Positions 16,694-24,859 of a stretch of DNA of 64,000 nucleotides are shown here, piece after piece. Origin of the DNA: Hyphomicrobium sp. (GTDB taxonomy: Bacteria; Pseudomonadota; Alphaproteobacteria; Rhizobiales; Hyphomicrobiaceae); contig JALHOF010000004.1 in assembly GCA_022843145.1 (NCBI GenBank), positions 1 to 64,000 of the forward strand. Direction: 5' to 3'. The position numbers and the translations under genes were made by a program. Every line of letters begins with the position of its first letter. The stretch's first letter is position 1. The notes beneath the pieces are model-generated. The model had not been told where the DNA came from and searched no databases. It saw nothing but the letters and a program-made list of their open reading frames with translations.

Positions 16694-18373
16694 CTAAGCC
16701 GTCACCTCAAGCAGGAGATGACCGACGTCGATCCTGCCGTATTCGTCGAGGGAGCGGACGCGGACGCGGTGTGCGCCCGGAGCGAGGCCAGCGGGTAGCG
16801 GCGCGGTCCAGATGTGGGAAGACGGAGTGGCAGATACCCAGGGCTTGCAAGTATCTGGATGCGACGCGAAGAGCTCGGCGACGTAAGGATCGCGCACGGC
16901 ATCGCGTAACATCTCGCTGCAGCCTGAGCGTCCCTCGATCTCCAGAGTCACGCGGGTCCGAGGCCCGCCGTCGAAAACGTTGACCAGGAGGCGCGCCGTC
17001 TCGCATTCGATGCGGCTGAGCTGACAGCCGCCGCCACGAGACGCCGACGGTGCGAGCAGGGCGTCCGTCCGGTCGCAGCCGATCATCACGCGCATCGCAC
17101 GAGCTCCGTGGTCCTCGGCGGCGACGAAGCGCGTTTCGTAGCGGTTGCCGTCGATCGACAGCACGTGAAAGCCCTTCGGGCTGCCGTCGCGGCTGTCGGA
17201 GTGCGGAATGCCACGTCGATCCTTGGGCCCGCTCCACCAGCTGCCGGATGCCGCAGTGAGCACATGGTGGTGATGTGGGTAGGAACGGACGAAGCCCTCG
17301 CTCCGTCCAAGGTAATGATGCTCGGTCGTGTGCGAGTGACCGGCGAAGCTCACGCAGTGCGGGCGCTCCGACAGCAGCTCGAGCAGCCGATGCCGGTCAC
17401 CGGTCGTATCGGCCGGATTGGTCGGATCCTCATAGCCGACGAGCGGGATGTGCATCGACACGACGACAAGGTGATCGCGTGGCACGTGGCGCAGCACGTT
17501 CTCGACGAACGCGAGCTGCCGATCACCGATGTGACCGCGATAGCCACGGCCCGCGAAGCCCGGTTCGAGCCGCTCGACGTTGTTGAGCAGGATGAATGTC
17601 ACGGTGCCATGCTGGAACGCATAGGCGGTTGGTCCGAACACGCGCTTCCAGGTCTCGAACGCTAGGCTCGATGCGCCGCTATCGAGGTTCATATCGTGGT
17701 TGCCCGGGCAATGATGCCAGGGGATACCGGTCGCCACAAGAAGGCTCAGGTATCGTCCGAGAAGCGAGAGGTCGTCGCCCATGACGTCGCCATGGTGGAT
17801 TGCGAAGAGAGCGCCCGTCGACGGTACCAGCGACAGAATGGAATCCCGAACATAGGACAACTCTTCCGCGCTTCCGGGCTGCGTATCCGCAACCAGCAAG
17901 ACATCGAAGCGCGTCTGTTCGTCCGCTGCGCGGCGGAGTGGAAAGTCGATGCTCGGTGGAAGCGGCCCGGTCGGAGCGACGCCAGCGAATTGAGACGCAT
18001 AACGCGCCGGAGTGCCCTCCGGTTGATGGAGGTAGGAGAATGCCGGCAACCCGTCAGCGCCCCTCGGTGTGCTCCAGCCAGGCGGCTTAATGACGAAAAC
18101 GCTGTCGCCGCTCTCGACCGGGAGTTGCCATCTACCGTCTCTATCGGTGAGCACGACGTCACGGCCGTTCGACACCATGACACCGGCAACGCCTGCGCTT
18201 GTAGGGCCACGCGCACCACGCCCGCCGGTATCGTCGAAGACGTATCCGCGCGCCACCTCACGCCCCGCATCCGCGCGGCCGAGCGAAATGCTGCCGCCTG
18301 CGACGACGGCTGCAAGACCCGCAACCACCTCGCGGCGCGACGGATCGTGGAATGACGGCCTGAATGGCGGCAT
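16694..18373 (-). CDS. Tat-exported calcineurin-like phosphoesterase
   Basis: The 559-residue protein starts with a twin-arginine signal (SRREVVAGLAAVVAGG). It has an N-terminal beta-sandwich domain (about 40-150), then a metallophosphoesterase core with VLLVADTQ, IHHGDVMGDD, CPGNHDMN, VSMHIPLVG and FAGHSHTTEHH, so the dinuclear metal ligands are all present. A C-terminal beta domain completes the architecture of the calcineurin-like N/C-terminal-domain family. It is expected in the periplasm. Substrate unknown; phosphodiesters or phosphomonoesters are typical. It stands alone, 226 bases from the glk gene on the same strand. Confidence 0.87.
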   Translation of the reverse strand: MPPFRPSFHDPSRREVVAGLAAVVAGGSISLGRADAGREVARGYVFDDTGGRGARGPTSAGVAGVMVSNGRDVVLTDRDGRWQLPVESGDSVFVIKPPGWSTPRGADGLPAFSYLHQPEGTPARYASQFAGVAPTGPLPPSIDFPLRRAADEQTRFDVLLVADTQPGSAEELSYVRDSILSLVPSTGALFAIHHGDVMGDDLSLLGRYLSLLVATGIPWHHCPGNHDMNLDSGASSLAFETWKRVFGPTAYAFQHGTVTFILLNNVERLEPGFAGRGYRGHIGDRQLAFVENVLRHVPRDHLVVVSMHIPLVGYEDPTNPADTTGDRHRLLELLSERPHCVSFAGHSHTTEHHYLGRSEGFVRSYPHHHHVLTAASGSWWSGPKDRRGIPHSDSRDGSPKGFHVLSIDGNRYETRFVAAEDHGARAMRVMIGCDRTDALLAPSASRGGGCQLSRIECETARLLVNVFDGGPRTRVTLEIEGRSGCSEMLRDAVRDPYVAELFASHPDTCKPWVSATPSSHIWTAPLPAGLAPGAHRVRVRSLDEYGRIDVGHLLLEVTA

Positions 18374-18572
18374 GCGCGTCCCGCTCCGTTTGTTTGCGGA
18401 CCCACGTCGCCTTCTAGGGATGATTCACGACAGCCGAAGAACGGATCGCCGACACTTCCGTGACAGTGTTGTCAGTTCGCCGACAGGACCTGTCGGACAG
18501 ATAGAGCTGATTGCGGAGGGGAGTGTTTCCGGCTCATCGGAAAGCGTTACGCCAACTGCTTCGATAGCGTAG

Positions 18573-18601
18573 ACGAGGACCGCTGCGGGGCCCTCGTTTT
18601 T
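18573..18601 (+). terminator. Hairpin with T-run beside glk 3' end
   Basis: ACGAGG (18573-18578) pairs with CCTCGT (18592-18597), followed on the plus strand by TTTTT. No plus-strand gene feeds it, so its use is uncertain. On the minus strand it is a hairpin starting just past the glk stop and preceded by an A-run, which could stabilise or end that transcript. Confidence 0.35.
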
Positions 18602-19551
18602 CAGGTCTGGTCGAGCGTGGCCAGTCCGAGCATGGCCAGCCCGAGCATGGCCGCGTCCTCGCGCTCGATGATACAGGCCGCAACCGTTCGCATGCGCTCG
18701 CTCATGGCGCCTTTGCGCTCGAACGCGTCGCGGAAAGCTGCTGTGTCGGCAACGCGCGCCCAGCCCTTCGCGACACTGCCGGCAAAGTAGACACCGCCCC
18801 AGGCGGCGGTCGCCAGTACGAGGTCGCCGGACACACGGCCGATCAAATCGGAAATTATCGCCACTGTTTCCCTGGCGGCCTCGTCCTCGCCCACGCGGGC
18901 GAAAACCTCCGCCGCGTCGCGCGCAAGCGGCGCGACAGAACCAGACCTGCCAGCCAAGTTCTCGTAAAGCCTGACGACGCCGTCGCCGGACAGCACTGAT
19001 TCCACCGTTGCCCCCGGCGAAATACGGCTGTTCAGCGATATGTTGTCGACTGCAAGCGACATGTGCCCGGCCTCGCTCGGGACCGTCCGCCATGTGCCTC
19101 CGCAGGGCAGGGCGGTCGCTGCGCCGCAGCCGGTGCCGATGTTGAAGGCGAGCATCCTGCGAGGAGGCGCACGGACCGGCTCCGGCCCAGCGAGCCGGCT
19201 CCGATCGTTGACCGACAGGTAGGGTAACGCAGCCGCAACAGCCTCGAGATCATTGACAAGGGCGACCGGCATGCCGCCGAGCTGACCGGCCGCTTTACTG
19301 CGCTCGACCGTCCAACCGGCGTTCGTGAGGTGGACGCAGCCATCGTCGACCGGCCCCGCGGCTGCAATCGCGCACGAGGTCAAGCCGTCGCGCACATCCG
19401 GCCGTGACAGATAGGCGGACAGCGCGTCCTCGAACGTGGCGAAGGATGCGGTCGGGAAACGCGCGAGCTGATCGAGTTCGCCTGTTCCGCTGGCGCACGC
19501 GAAGCGCACATTCGTACCGCCGATATCGATAACGAGGCGTGAGGTTTTCAT
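18601..19551 (-). CDS. glk: Glucokinase (Glk family)
   Basis: ATP-dependent phosphorylation of glucose to glucose-6-phosphate in the cytoplasm. The phosphate-1 loop DIGGTNVRFA opens the protein, AAAGPVDDG and LVNDLEAVAAAL follow, and the adenosine-site motif FNIGTGCGAA with the glucose-binding SEAGHMSL lies near the middle. The length of 316 residues is normal. The C-terminus contains a small internal duplication (AAMLGLAMLGLATLD). It is last in the otsB-GH15-otsA-glk operon, 24 bases after otsA. That fits re-phosphorylation of glucose released from trehalose by the GH15 enzyme. Confidence 0.9.
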   Translation of the reverse strand: MKTSRLVIDIGGTNVRFACASGTGELDQLARFPTASFATFEDALSAYLSRPDVRDGLTSCAIAAAGPVDDGCVHLTNAGWTVERSKAAGQLGGMPVALVNDLEAVAAALPYLSVNDRSRLAGPEPVRAPPRRMLAFNIGTGCGAATALPCGGTWRTVPSEAGHMSLAVDNISLNSRISPGATVESVLSGDGVVRLYENLAGRSGSVAPLARDAAEVFARVGEDEAARETVAIISDLIGRVSGDLVLATAAWGGVYFAGSVAKGWARVADTAAFRDAFERKGAMSERMRTVAACIIEREDAAMLGLAMLGLATLDQT

Positions 19552-19575
19552 GATGCAGCCTGCTCAGTGGCAACC

Positions 19576-21879
19576 TTATTCAGCCGCAGATGCAGCGCGA
19601 GTTGCGCTCGCCACGGTGATCTGCTCGCGCCGCCGCAACCGCGCCGCATCGAGCAGCATCTGCGCCGCCCAGCGGTAGACGTTGCGCTGGCGCACGAGAT
19701 CGCGCATCAGGCGCATCCGCTGGCGCTGCTCGTCGGCCGGCATGCCGAGCGCGACTGCGAGCGCCTCGGCCATGCCGTGCGTGTCATAGGGATTGACGAT
19801 CAAGGCTTCGGAGAGTTCGCGCGAGGCACCGGCAAAGCTCGACAGCATGAGGATGCCCTGTTCGTCGTCGCGGGCAGCGACGAATTCCTTGGCGACGAGG
19901 TTCATGCCGTCGTGAAGGCTCGAGACGATGCAGATATCGGCGGCGCGGAACAACTCGTAGACTTCCGACGGCTCGTGATGGCGGATAACGAGCTGGATCG
20001 GCTGCAAGCCATTGCGGCTGTGCCGCGCATTGACCTCACCTGCGAGCTGCATCGCTTCCGCTTGCAGAGTGCTGTAGCTGTCGAGCTTGCTACGCGTCGG
20101 TGCTGCGGCCTGGATGAATACGAGCTTGCCGCACCACGTCGGCTGGCGCGTCAGCAGATCGTCGATCGCCCTAATGCGGTCGAGGATGCCCTTGGTGTAG
20201 TCGAAGCGCTCGATGCCGACGGCGATACGAACGTCGGCGGGCAGTGAAAAACGCTGCCTCACTGCATCGCGGCATTCGTGCACCGGAGCTTGGTCGGCGA
20301 GTGCGGCCGGCGGCCATTCGATCGAGATCGGATAGGGGCGGATGAGCGTCTCGTGGCCGCCGAGCGTGACGGAGGCGTGCTCGCGATCAATGCGGCTCTC
20401 CATGAAGCGATCTGCGGATTCGAGAAAATTGTTGCAGTGGAACTGCGTGTGAAATCCCAGAATGGTGCTGCCCAACAGGCCATCTACAATTTCCTTCCGC
20501 CACGGGCAGATGCTGAAGGTCTCCGCGTTCGGCCAGGGGATGTGCCAGAAGGTTATGATGGTGGCCTTCGGCAGGCGATTGCGGATCATGCGCGGCAACA
20601 ATGCGAAGTGATAATCCTGCACGAGCACGATCGGCGCGTCGGTGGCGGCTTCCTCGACGATCGCATCCGCGAAGCGCTCGTTGATCATGACGTAGTACGC
20701 CCAATCGCGTTCGCGGAACACCGGTCGAACGAAGGCGATGTGACAAAGCGGCCAGAGCCCTTCGTTGGCGAGCCCATAATAATAGCCGTCCTGCTCCTCG
20801 TCGGTGAGCCAGATGCGCCGCAGAGTATAGGCCGGACTCGCCGGCGGCACGCGCAGGCGATCGTGCCGATCGACGGCCTCGCGGTCGGCGCTGCCCGATC
20901 CGTGAGCGATCCAGGTTCCGCCGCAGGCGCGCATGACCGGCTCCAGAGCGGCGACGAGGCCACTCGCGGGGATCTGGAGTTTGACCGCACCGTCGACATG
21001 GTTGTGGATGTAGGGCTCACGGTTCGAGACGACCAGAACCTCCGCGCCGGGAAGCTCATCCTTGAGAAGCCGGTGGAGCGTTTTTGGCGACCACTCGACA
21101 TGGATTCCTTCGGCGAACCGGCGCTCGAACTGCATCTCGGCGAGTGCGGCGTGCACCTCACGGCTGATCGGAAAATCGCTGCGCTTGAGGCTTGCGGACT
21201 GGCCGCTTCCGGCCTGCGCGTCGAGAATTGCGCTGCGGATGGAGCGGGCCCACGCCCGCATGAGGCCGAGAACGATCGCGGATGCGAGCAGGCCCAGCCC
21301 CATTGCAACGCCGACAAGAGCCAGGACCGAGTAGAACTGTGCCTCCCGGGCCCGATCGTCGATGTAGGAGAGGTCATGCAAGACCAGGAGATGGCCGGTC
21401 GAGGAACCAGCCGTAATCGGAAACGAGCTTACGTGGATGCGCTTCCCTGCATCGGCGACGGTCACGAAGGCATCGCTCTTGTCACGTTTTACGGACTGGC
21501 ACGTGACGGCCTTGGGAAGAAGTTTGGTCGCATAGCGCAACTGACCTTGGGCGGTGCAGAAGCCGAGAGACTGGATGCGCTCGTCTTCCGCCAGGCGATC
21601 GAAAAAGGGGACCAGGTCGAACTCGGGCTTCACGGCAATACCCACGGCAACCTGGTCGCGGATCGAGCGGAATACCAGGCGGGCCCGCAATTCGATGTCG
21701 CGCTGCGACCAACCCTCGACCATGACCGAGGTCAGTGGGGCCAAAGCGGCGATCATGATGAGTGCGGCCGCCAGCGCGAGCGCGGCATAGCGTGTCAGCG
21801 CGTTGTGCCAGACGCGGCTACCTCGGATGCGCCGTGCCAGCACAAGCCATGTCCTGCGGAGACGATCCATCGTCGTCAT
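19576..21879 (-). CDS. otsA: Trehalose-6-phosphate synthase with membrane-anchored N-terminal domain
   Basis: The C-terminal 520 residues are a GT20 synthase joining UDP- (or ADP-) glucose to glucose-6-phosphate. Visible motifs are [60 protein letters not shown] and [13 protein letters not shown]. The first 245 residues are unusual: a membrane helix ([20 protein letters not shown]), an extracytoplasmic-looking domain of about 120 residues, a second helix ([22 protein letters not shown]) and a linker, the layout of a sensor-kinase input module. The start at 21879 overlaps the GH15 stop by four bases; an ATG nine bases later is possible. Known OtsA enzymes are soluble, so this fusion may tie activity to an external or membrane signal. 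Confidence 0.92.
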   Translation of the reverse strand: MTTMDRLRRTWLVLARRIRGSRVWHNALTRYAALALAAALIMIAALAPLTSVMVEGWSQRDIELRARLVFRSIRDQVAVGIAVKPEFDLVPFFDRLAEDERIQSLGFCTAQGQLRYATKLLPKAVTCQSVKRDKSDAFVTVADAGKRIHVSSFPITAGSSTGHLLVLHDLSYIDDRAREAQFYSVLALVGVAMGLGLLASAIVLGLMRAWARSIRSAILDAQAGSGQSASLKRSDFPISREVHAALAEMQFERRFAEGIHVEWSPKTLHRLLKDELPGAEVLVVSNREPYIHNHVDGAVKLQIPASGLVAALEPVMRACGGTWIAHGSGSADREAVDRHDRLRVPPASPAYTLRRIWLTDEEQDGYYYGLANEGLWPLCHIAFVRPVFRERDWAYYVMINERFADAIVEEAATDAPIVLVQDYHFALLPRMIRNRLPKATIITFWHIPWPNAETFSICPWRKEIVDGLLGSTILGFHTQFHCNNFLESADRFMESRIDREHASVTLGGHETLIRPYPISIEWPPAALADQAPVHECRDAVRQRFSLPADVRIAVGIERFDYTKGILDRIRAIDDLLTRQPTWCGKLVFIQAAAPTRSKLDSYSTLQAEAMQLAGEVNARHSRNGLQPIQLVIRHHEPSEVYELFRAADICIVSSLHDGMNLVAKEFVAARDDEQGILMLSSFAGASRELSEALIVNPYDTHGMAEALAVALGMPADEQRQRMRLMRDLVRQRNVYRWAAQMLLDAARLRRREQITVASATRAASAAE

Positions 21880-23678
21880 CGTGCGTTCTCCCAGCCCTTG
21901 GAAAGCCGCATGGCCGCAACAATGATTCCGACCATGGAGTAGGTCTGCGGAAAATTCCCCCAAAGCTCTCCGGAGCCGGGCGCGATGTCCTCCGACAGCA
22001 GGCCGACCTGATTGCGCCGCGCAAGAAGCTCTTCAAAGATCTGTCGCGCCTCGTCGCGCCGGCCAATGGCCGCCAAGGCATCGACATACCAAAAAGTACA
22101 GATGGTGAATGCGACAGACGGCTTGCCGAAATCATCAGGGGCCTCGTATCGCAACAGATGACCATTCCGCATCAGGCGGCGGCCAATGGTCTCGACGGTC
22201 GCGACGAAGCGCGGGTCGTCGGCGGGGACGAGCCCGAACTCGGCCAGCAACAGCACGCTGGCGTCGATCTCGTCGGTGTCCAGGCTGCCGGTGAAGCACA
22301 TCTCGGCCTTGTTCCAGGCACGCTCCAGGATGGTGTCGCGCAGCCCCTCAGCCGAAGTTCGCCACCACTCGGCACGCTCCTGCAGGCCGAGCGATTTTGC
22401 GATGCGGGCAAGTCGGTCGCAAGCGACCCAGCACATCGCCGCCGAATGGGTGTGAATGCGCGCACGACCACGATACTCCCAGATGCCGGCGTCTGGCGTC
22501 AAGGCGCGGCTGAGTGCGTGCTGGCCGAGCGGCTCGAGCAGGTCGAACAAAGCCTTGTCGCCCTTCTTCGGCAGCCGCTCGTCGACGAACATCTGAGAGG
22601 CTGCGAGGATGACGCTGCCGTAAACGTCGTGCTGGACCTGATCGACAGCGGCGTTGCCGATGCGCACGGGCCCATGGCCTCGATACCCCCGGAGTGCTGC
22701 AGCTTCATGCTCGACCAGCGTCTTCTCGGGAATGATCGCATAGACAGGCTTCAAAGCCGGCCCGGACCGCGGGGCCCCACGCTCCTGGGCGATGACGTTG
22801 GTGATGTAGTCGATAAAGCGCTCCATGGTGCGGGTGGCGCCGACCCGGTTCAAGGCGTGTACCGTGAAATAGGCATCCCTGATCCAGCAATAGCGGTAGT
22901 CCCAATTGCGGCCCGAACCCGGATCCTCCGGGATGGAGGTCGTGAGCGCCGCGACAATGGCGCCGGTCTCGTGGAAGCTGCACAACTGCAGCGTGATTGC
23001 CGCACGGATGACGGCCTCCTGCCACTCGAACGGCAGGTTGAGGTTGCGCACCCAGTCCTTCCAATAGTCGCGCGTCTGGTCCTCGAACTCCCGACCGATC
23101 CGAGAGATGGAGTCGGTGAAGCTTTCGTCGGAGTGCAGGATGAACGTGAGCGGCTGAGAGAGCACAAAGGCGCTCTCTTCGGAGATGTAGTTGACGGGCG
23201 CATCGGTGGAGAGGCGGATCGCGCCCGCCTCCGTGACATAGCGAATGTGGTTGCTTCCGGGAATTGCCGTCGCGCGACATCTGCCATAGTCCATGCGCGG
23301 GCGAACGCGGACGCGGATGCGGCACAACCCCGTGAGTGGCTCGATGCGACGGATCAGCATCGATGGCCGATATGTTCGGCCATGCTGGCGAAAGCGCGGA
23401 GCAAAATCCGTGATGGCGAACGACGCGCCGGACGCCGCCCTCACGATTGTTCGGACGATGGCCGTGTTTCGGACGTAGGCTTGGGCCGACGTCGCGTCTT
23501 CGTCGAAACCGATCGAGAAAAAGCCAGCGTCCGGCTCGTGGCCATCGACGAGCGCGCAGAAGATCGGGTCACCGTCGATGCGCGGCCAACAACTCCAGAC
23601 GATCGTGCCCTTCGTATCGAGCAATGCGGCGATGTTGCTGTTGCCGACGACCGCAAGGTCGAGGGATGGCGTCGTCAT
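21876..23678 (-). CDS. Glycoside hydrolase family 15 protein (probable trehalase-type)
   Basis: A 600-residue GH15 protein with an N-terminal beta domain (VVGNSNIAALLDTKGTIVWSCWPRIDGDPIFCALVDG) and an alpha/alpha barrel marked by PGSGRNWDYRYCWIRDAYFTVHAL and GVQER/AEWW-like helices. GH15 contains glucoamylases and bacterial trehalases. Lying between otsB and otsA, with four-base ATGA overlaps at both ends, it most likely acts on trehalose, though maltose- or oligosaccharide-active relatives exist. No signal peptide is seen, so it should be cytoplasmic. The start at 23678 has AAAGGA upstream; a longer open frame to 23714 lies within otsB. Confidence 0.88.
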   Translation of the reverse strand: MTTPSLDLAVVGNSNIAALLDTKGTIVWSCWPRIDGDPIFCALVDGHEPDAGFFSIGFDEDATSAQAYVRNTAIVRTIVRAASGASFAITDFAPRFRQHGRTYRPSMLIRRIEPLTGLCRIRVRVRPRMDYGRCRATAIPGSNHIRYVTEAGAIRLSTDAPVNYISEESAFVLSQPLTFILHSDESFTDSISRIGREFEDQTRDYWKDWVRNLNLPFEWQEAVIRAAITLQLCSFHETGAIVAALTTSIPEDPGSGRNWDYRYCWIRDAYFTVHALNRVGATRTMERFIDYITNVIAQERGAPRSGPALKPVYAIIPEKTLVEHEAAALRGYRGHGPVRIGNAAVDQVQHDVYGSVILAASQMFVDERLPKKGDKALFDLLEPLGQHALSRALTPDAGIWEYRGRARIHTHSAAMCWVACDRLARIAKSLGLQERAEWWRTSAEGLRDTILERAWNKAEMCFTGSLDTDEIDASVLLLAEFGLVPADDPRFVATVETIGRRLMRNGHLLRYEAPDDFGKPSVAFTICTFWYVDALAAIGRRDEARQIFEELLARRNQVGLLSEDIAPGSGELWGNFPQTYSMVGIIVAAMRLSKGWENAR

Positions 23679-24412
23679 GATCGTGTGATCCTTTCTGCCA
23701 TGGCCGCGAGCCAACCTCGCACCGCGGCCGGTCCGGCGAAGTCCGCCTCGGCTGGGGAGAACAACTCGCCCGCGACCTTGAAGCCGACGCCGCCCAAACG
23801 GGTTGCCGCTGCGAATGCCGACAGATCGGTGACGTCGTCGCCGATCATGATCGGCCGCCGGCCGCGAAAAGCGGGCAGCGAAAGCAGTGTCTCGAGCGCC
23901 GCCCCTTTTGAGATGTGCCTCGGTACGATCTCAAGCACCTTGCGTCCCCGGCACAGGATCAGATGGTCAGGCCGAGCCTCGATGATGCGTCGCAGGGCCG
24001 CCTCGATACGCGGCTCGGCAGCGGGCGCGAGGCGGTAGTGAACGGCGATCGAGGCGCGCTTGATCTCAACGGTGATGCCGGCTTGGGCCTTGGCCAGCTT
24101 TTTCACGGCGTCAACGACGGCGTCTGCGATCGGCTCGGCCGTGTGCTCGATCTCGCCGTTGCGCGCCGTTCTGAACTCGGCTCCGTGCACGCCCGCCACC
24201 ACGGGCGCCAGCGGGGCGAGAAAGCGGTCGATGTCCGCGATCGGGCGTCCAGTCACGATCGCCAGTGCGCCATCGAGCCCCTGTGTCAGCTTATCCAGCA
24301 GGGCGACGAGACCATCCGGAATGGTCACGCCGTCCGGCATCGGCGCGATATCGATCAACGTCCCGTCGAGATCGAGGAACAGGGCGCACGCTGTTGGATC
24401 TTCAAGCTGCAT
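23675..24412 (-). CDS. otsB: Trehalose-6-phosphate phosphatase
   Basis: A HAD-superfamily phosphatase of 245 residues. The nucleophile motif FLDLDGTLID is at about residues 12-21, the second motif VTGRP near 54, GVHGAEFR near 75, and the metal-binding IMIGDDVTD near 195. It removes phosphate from trehalose-6-phosphate made by OtsA. It is the first gene of the four-gene operon, so the promoter must lie in the 447 bases upstream. Its stop overlaps the GH15 start by four bases. Length and motifs are standard for OtsB. Confidence 0.93.
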   Translation of the reverse strand: MQLEDPTACALFLDLDGTLIDIAPMPDGVTIPDGLVALLDKLTQGLDGALAIVTGRPIADIDRFLAPLAPVVAGVHGAEFRTARNGEIEHTAEPIADAVVDAVKKLAKAQAGITVEIKRASIAVHYRLAPAAEPRIEAALRRIIEARPDHLILCRGRKVLEIVPRHISKGAALETLLSLPAFRGRRPIMIGDDVTDLSAFAAATRLGGVGFKVAGELFSPAEADFAGPAAVRGWLAAMAERITRS

Positions 24413-24859
24413 ACTCGTTCATGCCTCGCGCGATACTTGCCAAGAAACAATGTGTGCATCCGTTCACAAGACGCACATCCACGTGCTCGGCGATAAACCG
24501 CGAGACAGGGCATTCACCCGTGCGCGACGACCACACCAATATTGCGTACGCGCTACGTCGCACCGCAAGTCCAAGCTGGGTCCACTCCCACCGTCCTCCT
24601 ATCATCCCGAACTACTAATACCCTACCAACGACCGCACAAACCGCAAGCCGAGCCTCGGCGAGCGCGTGACGGCAGTTGTTGGCCCTGAGCCGAAGCTGG
24701 AGCATCGGAAGCTGCTGAACGTATTGCGCCTGCGGTCGTAATCCAGGACTGCCAGCTTCTGTCACCACGAAGCTAGGCTGCGCGGCGGCAGATTGATGAA
24801 GGGCCGCATGAATGCTCAGCGTTTCACCGCTGCGCTCGCCCGGCCGGCTCACGTTACGG
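24413..24859. other. Upstream region of the ots operon
   Basis: This 447-base stretch contains no convincing gene and is locally AT-richer around 24430-24620. The otsB promoter is expected here on the minus strand; I see no clear sigma-70 or stress-sigma motif that I would defend. Confidence 0.4.
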
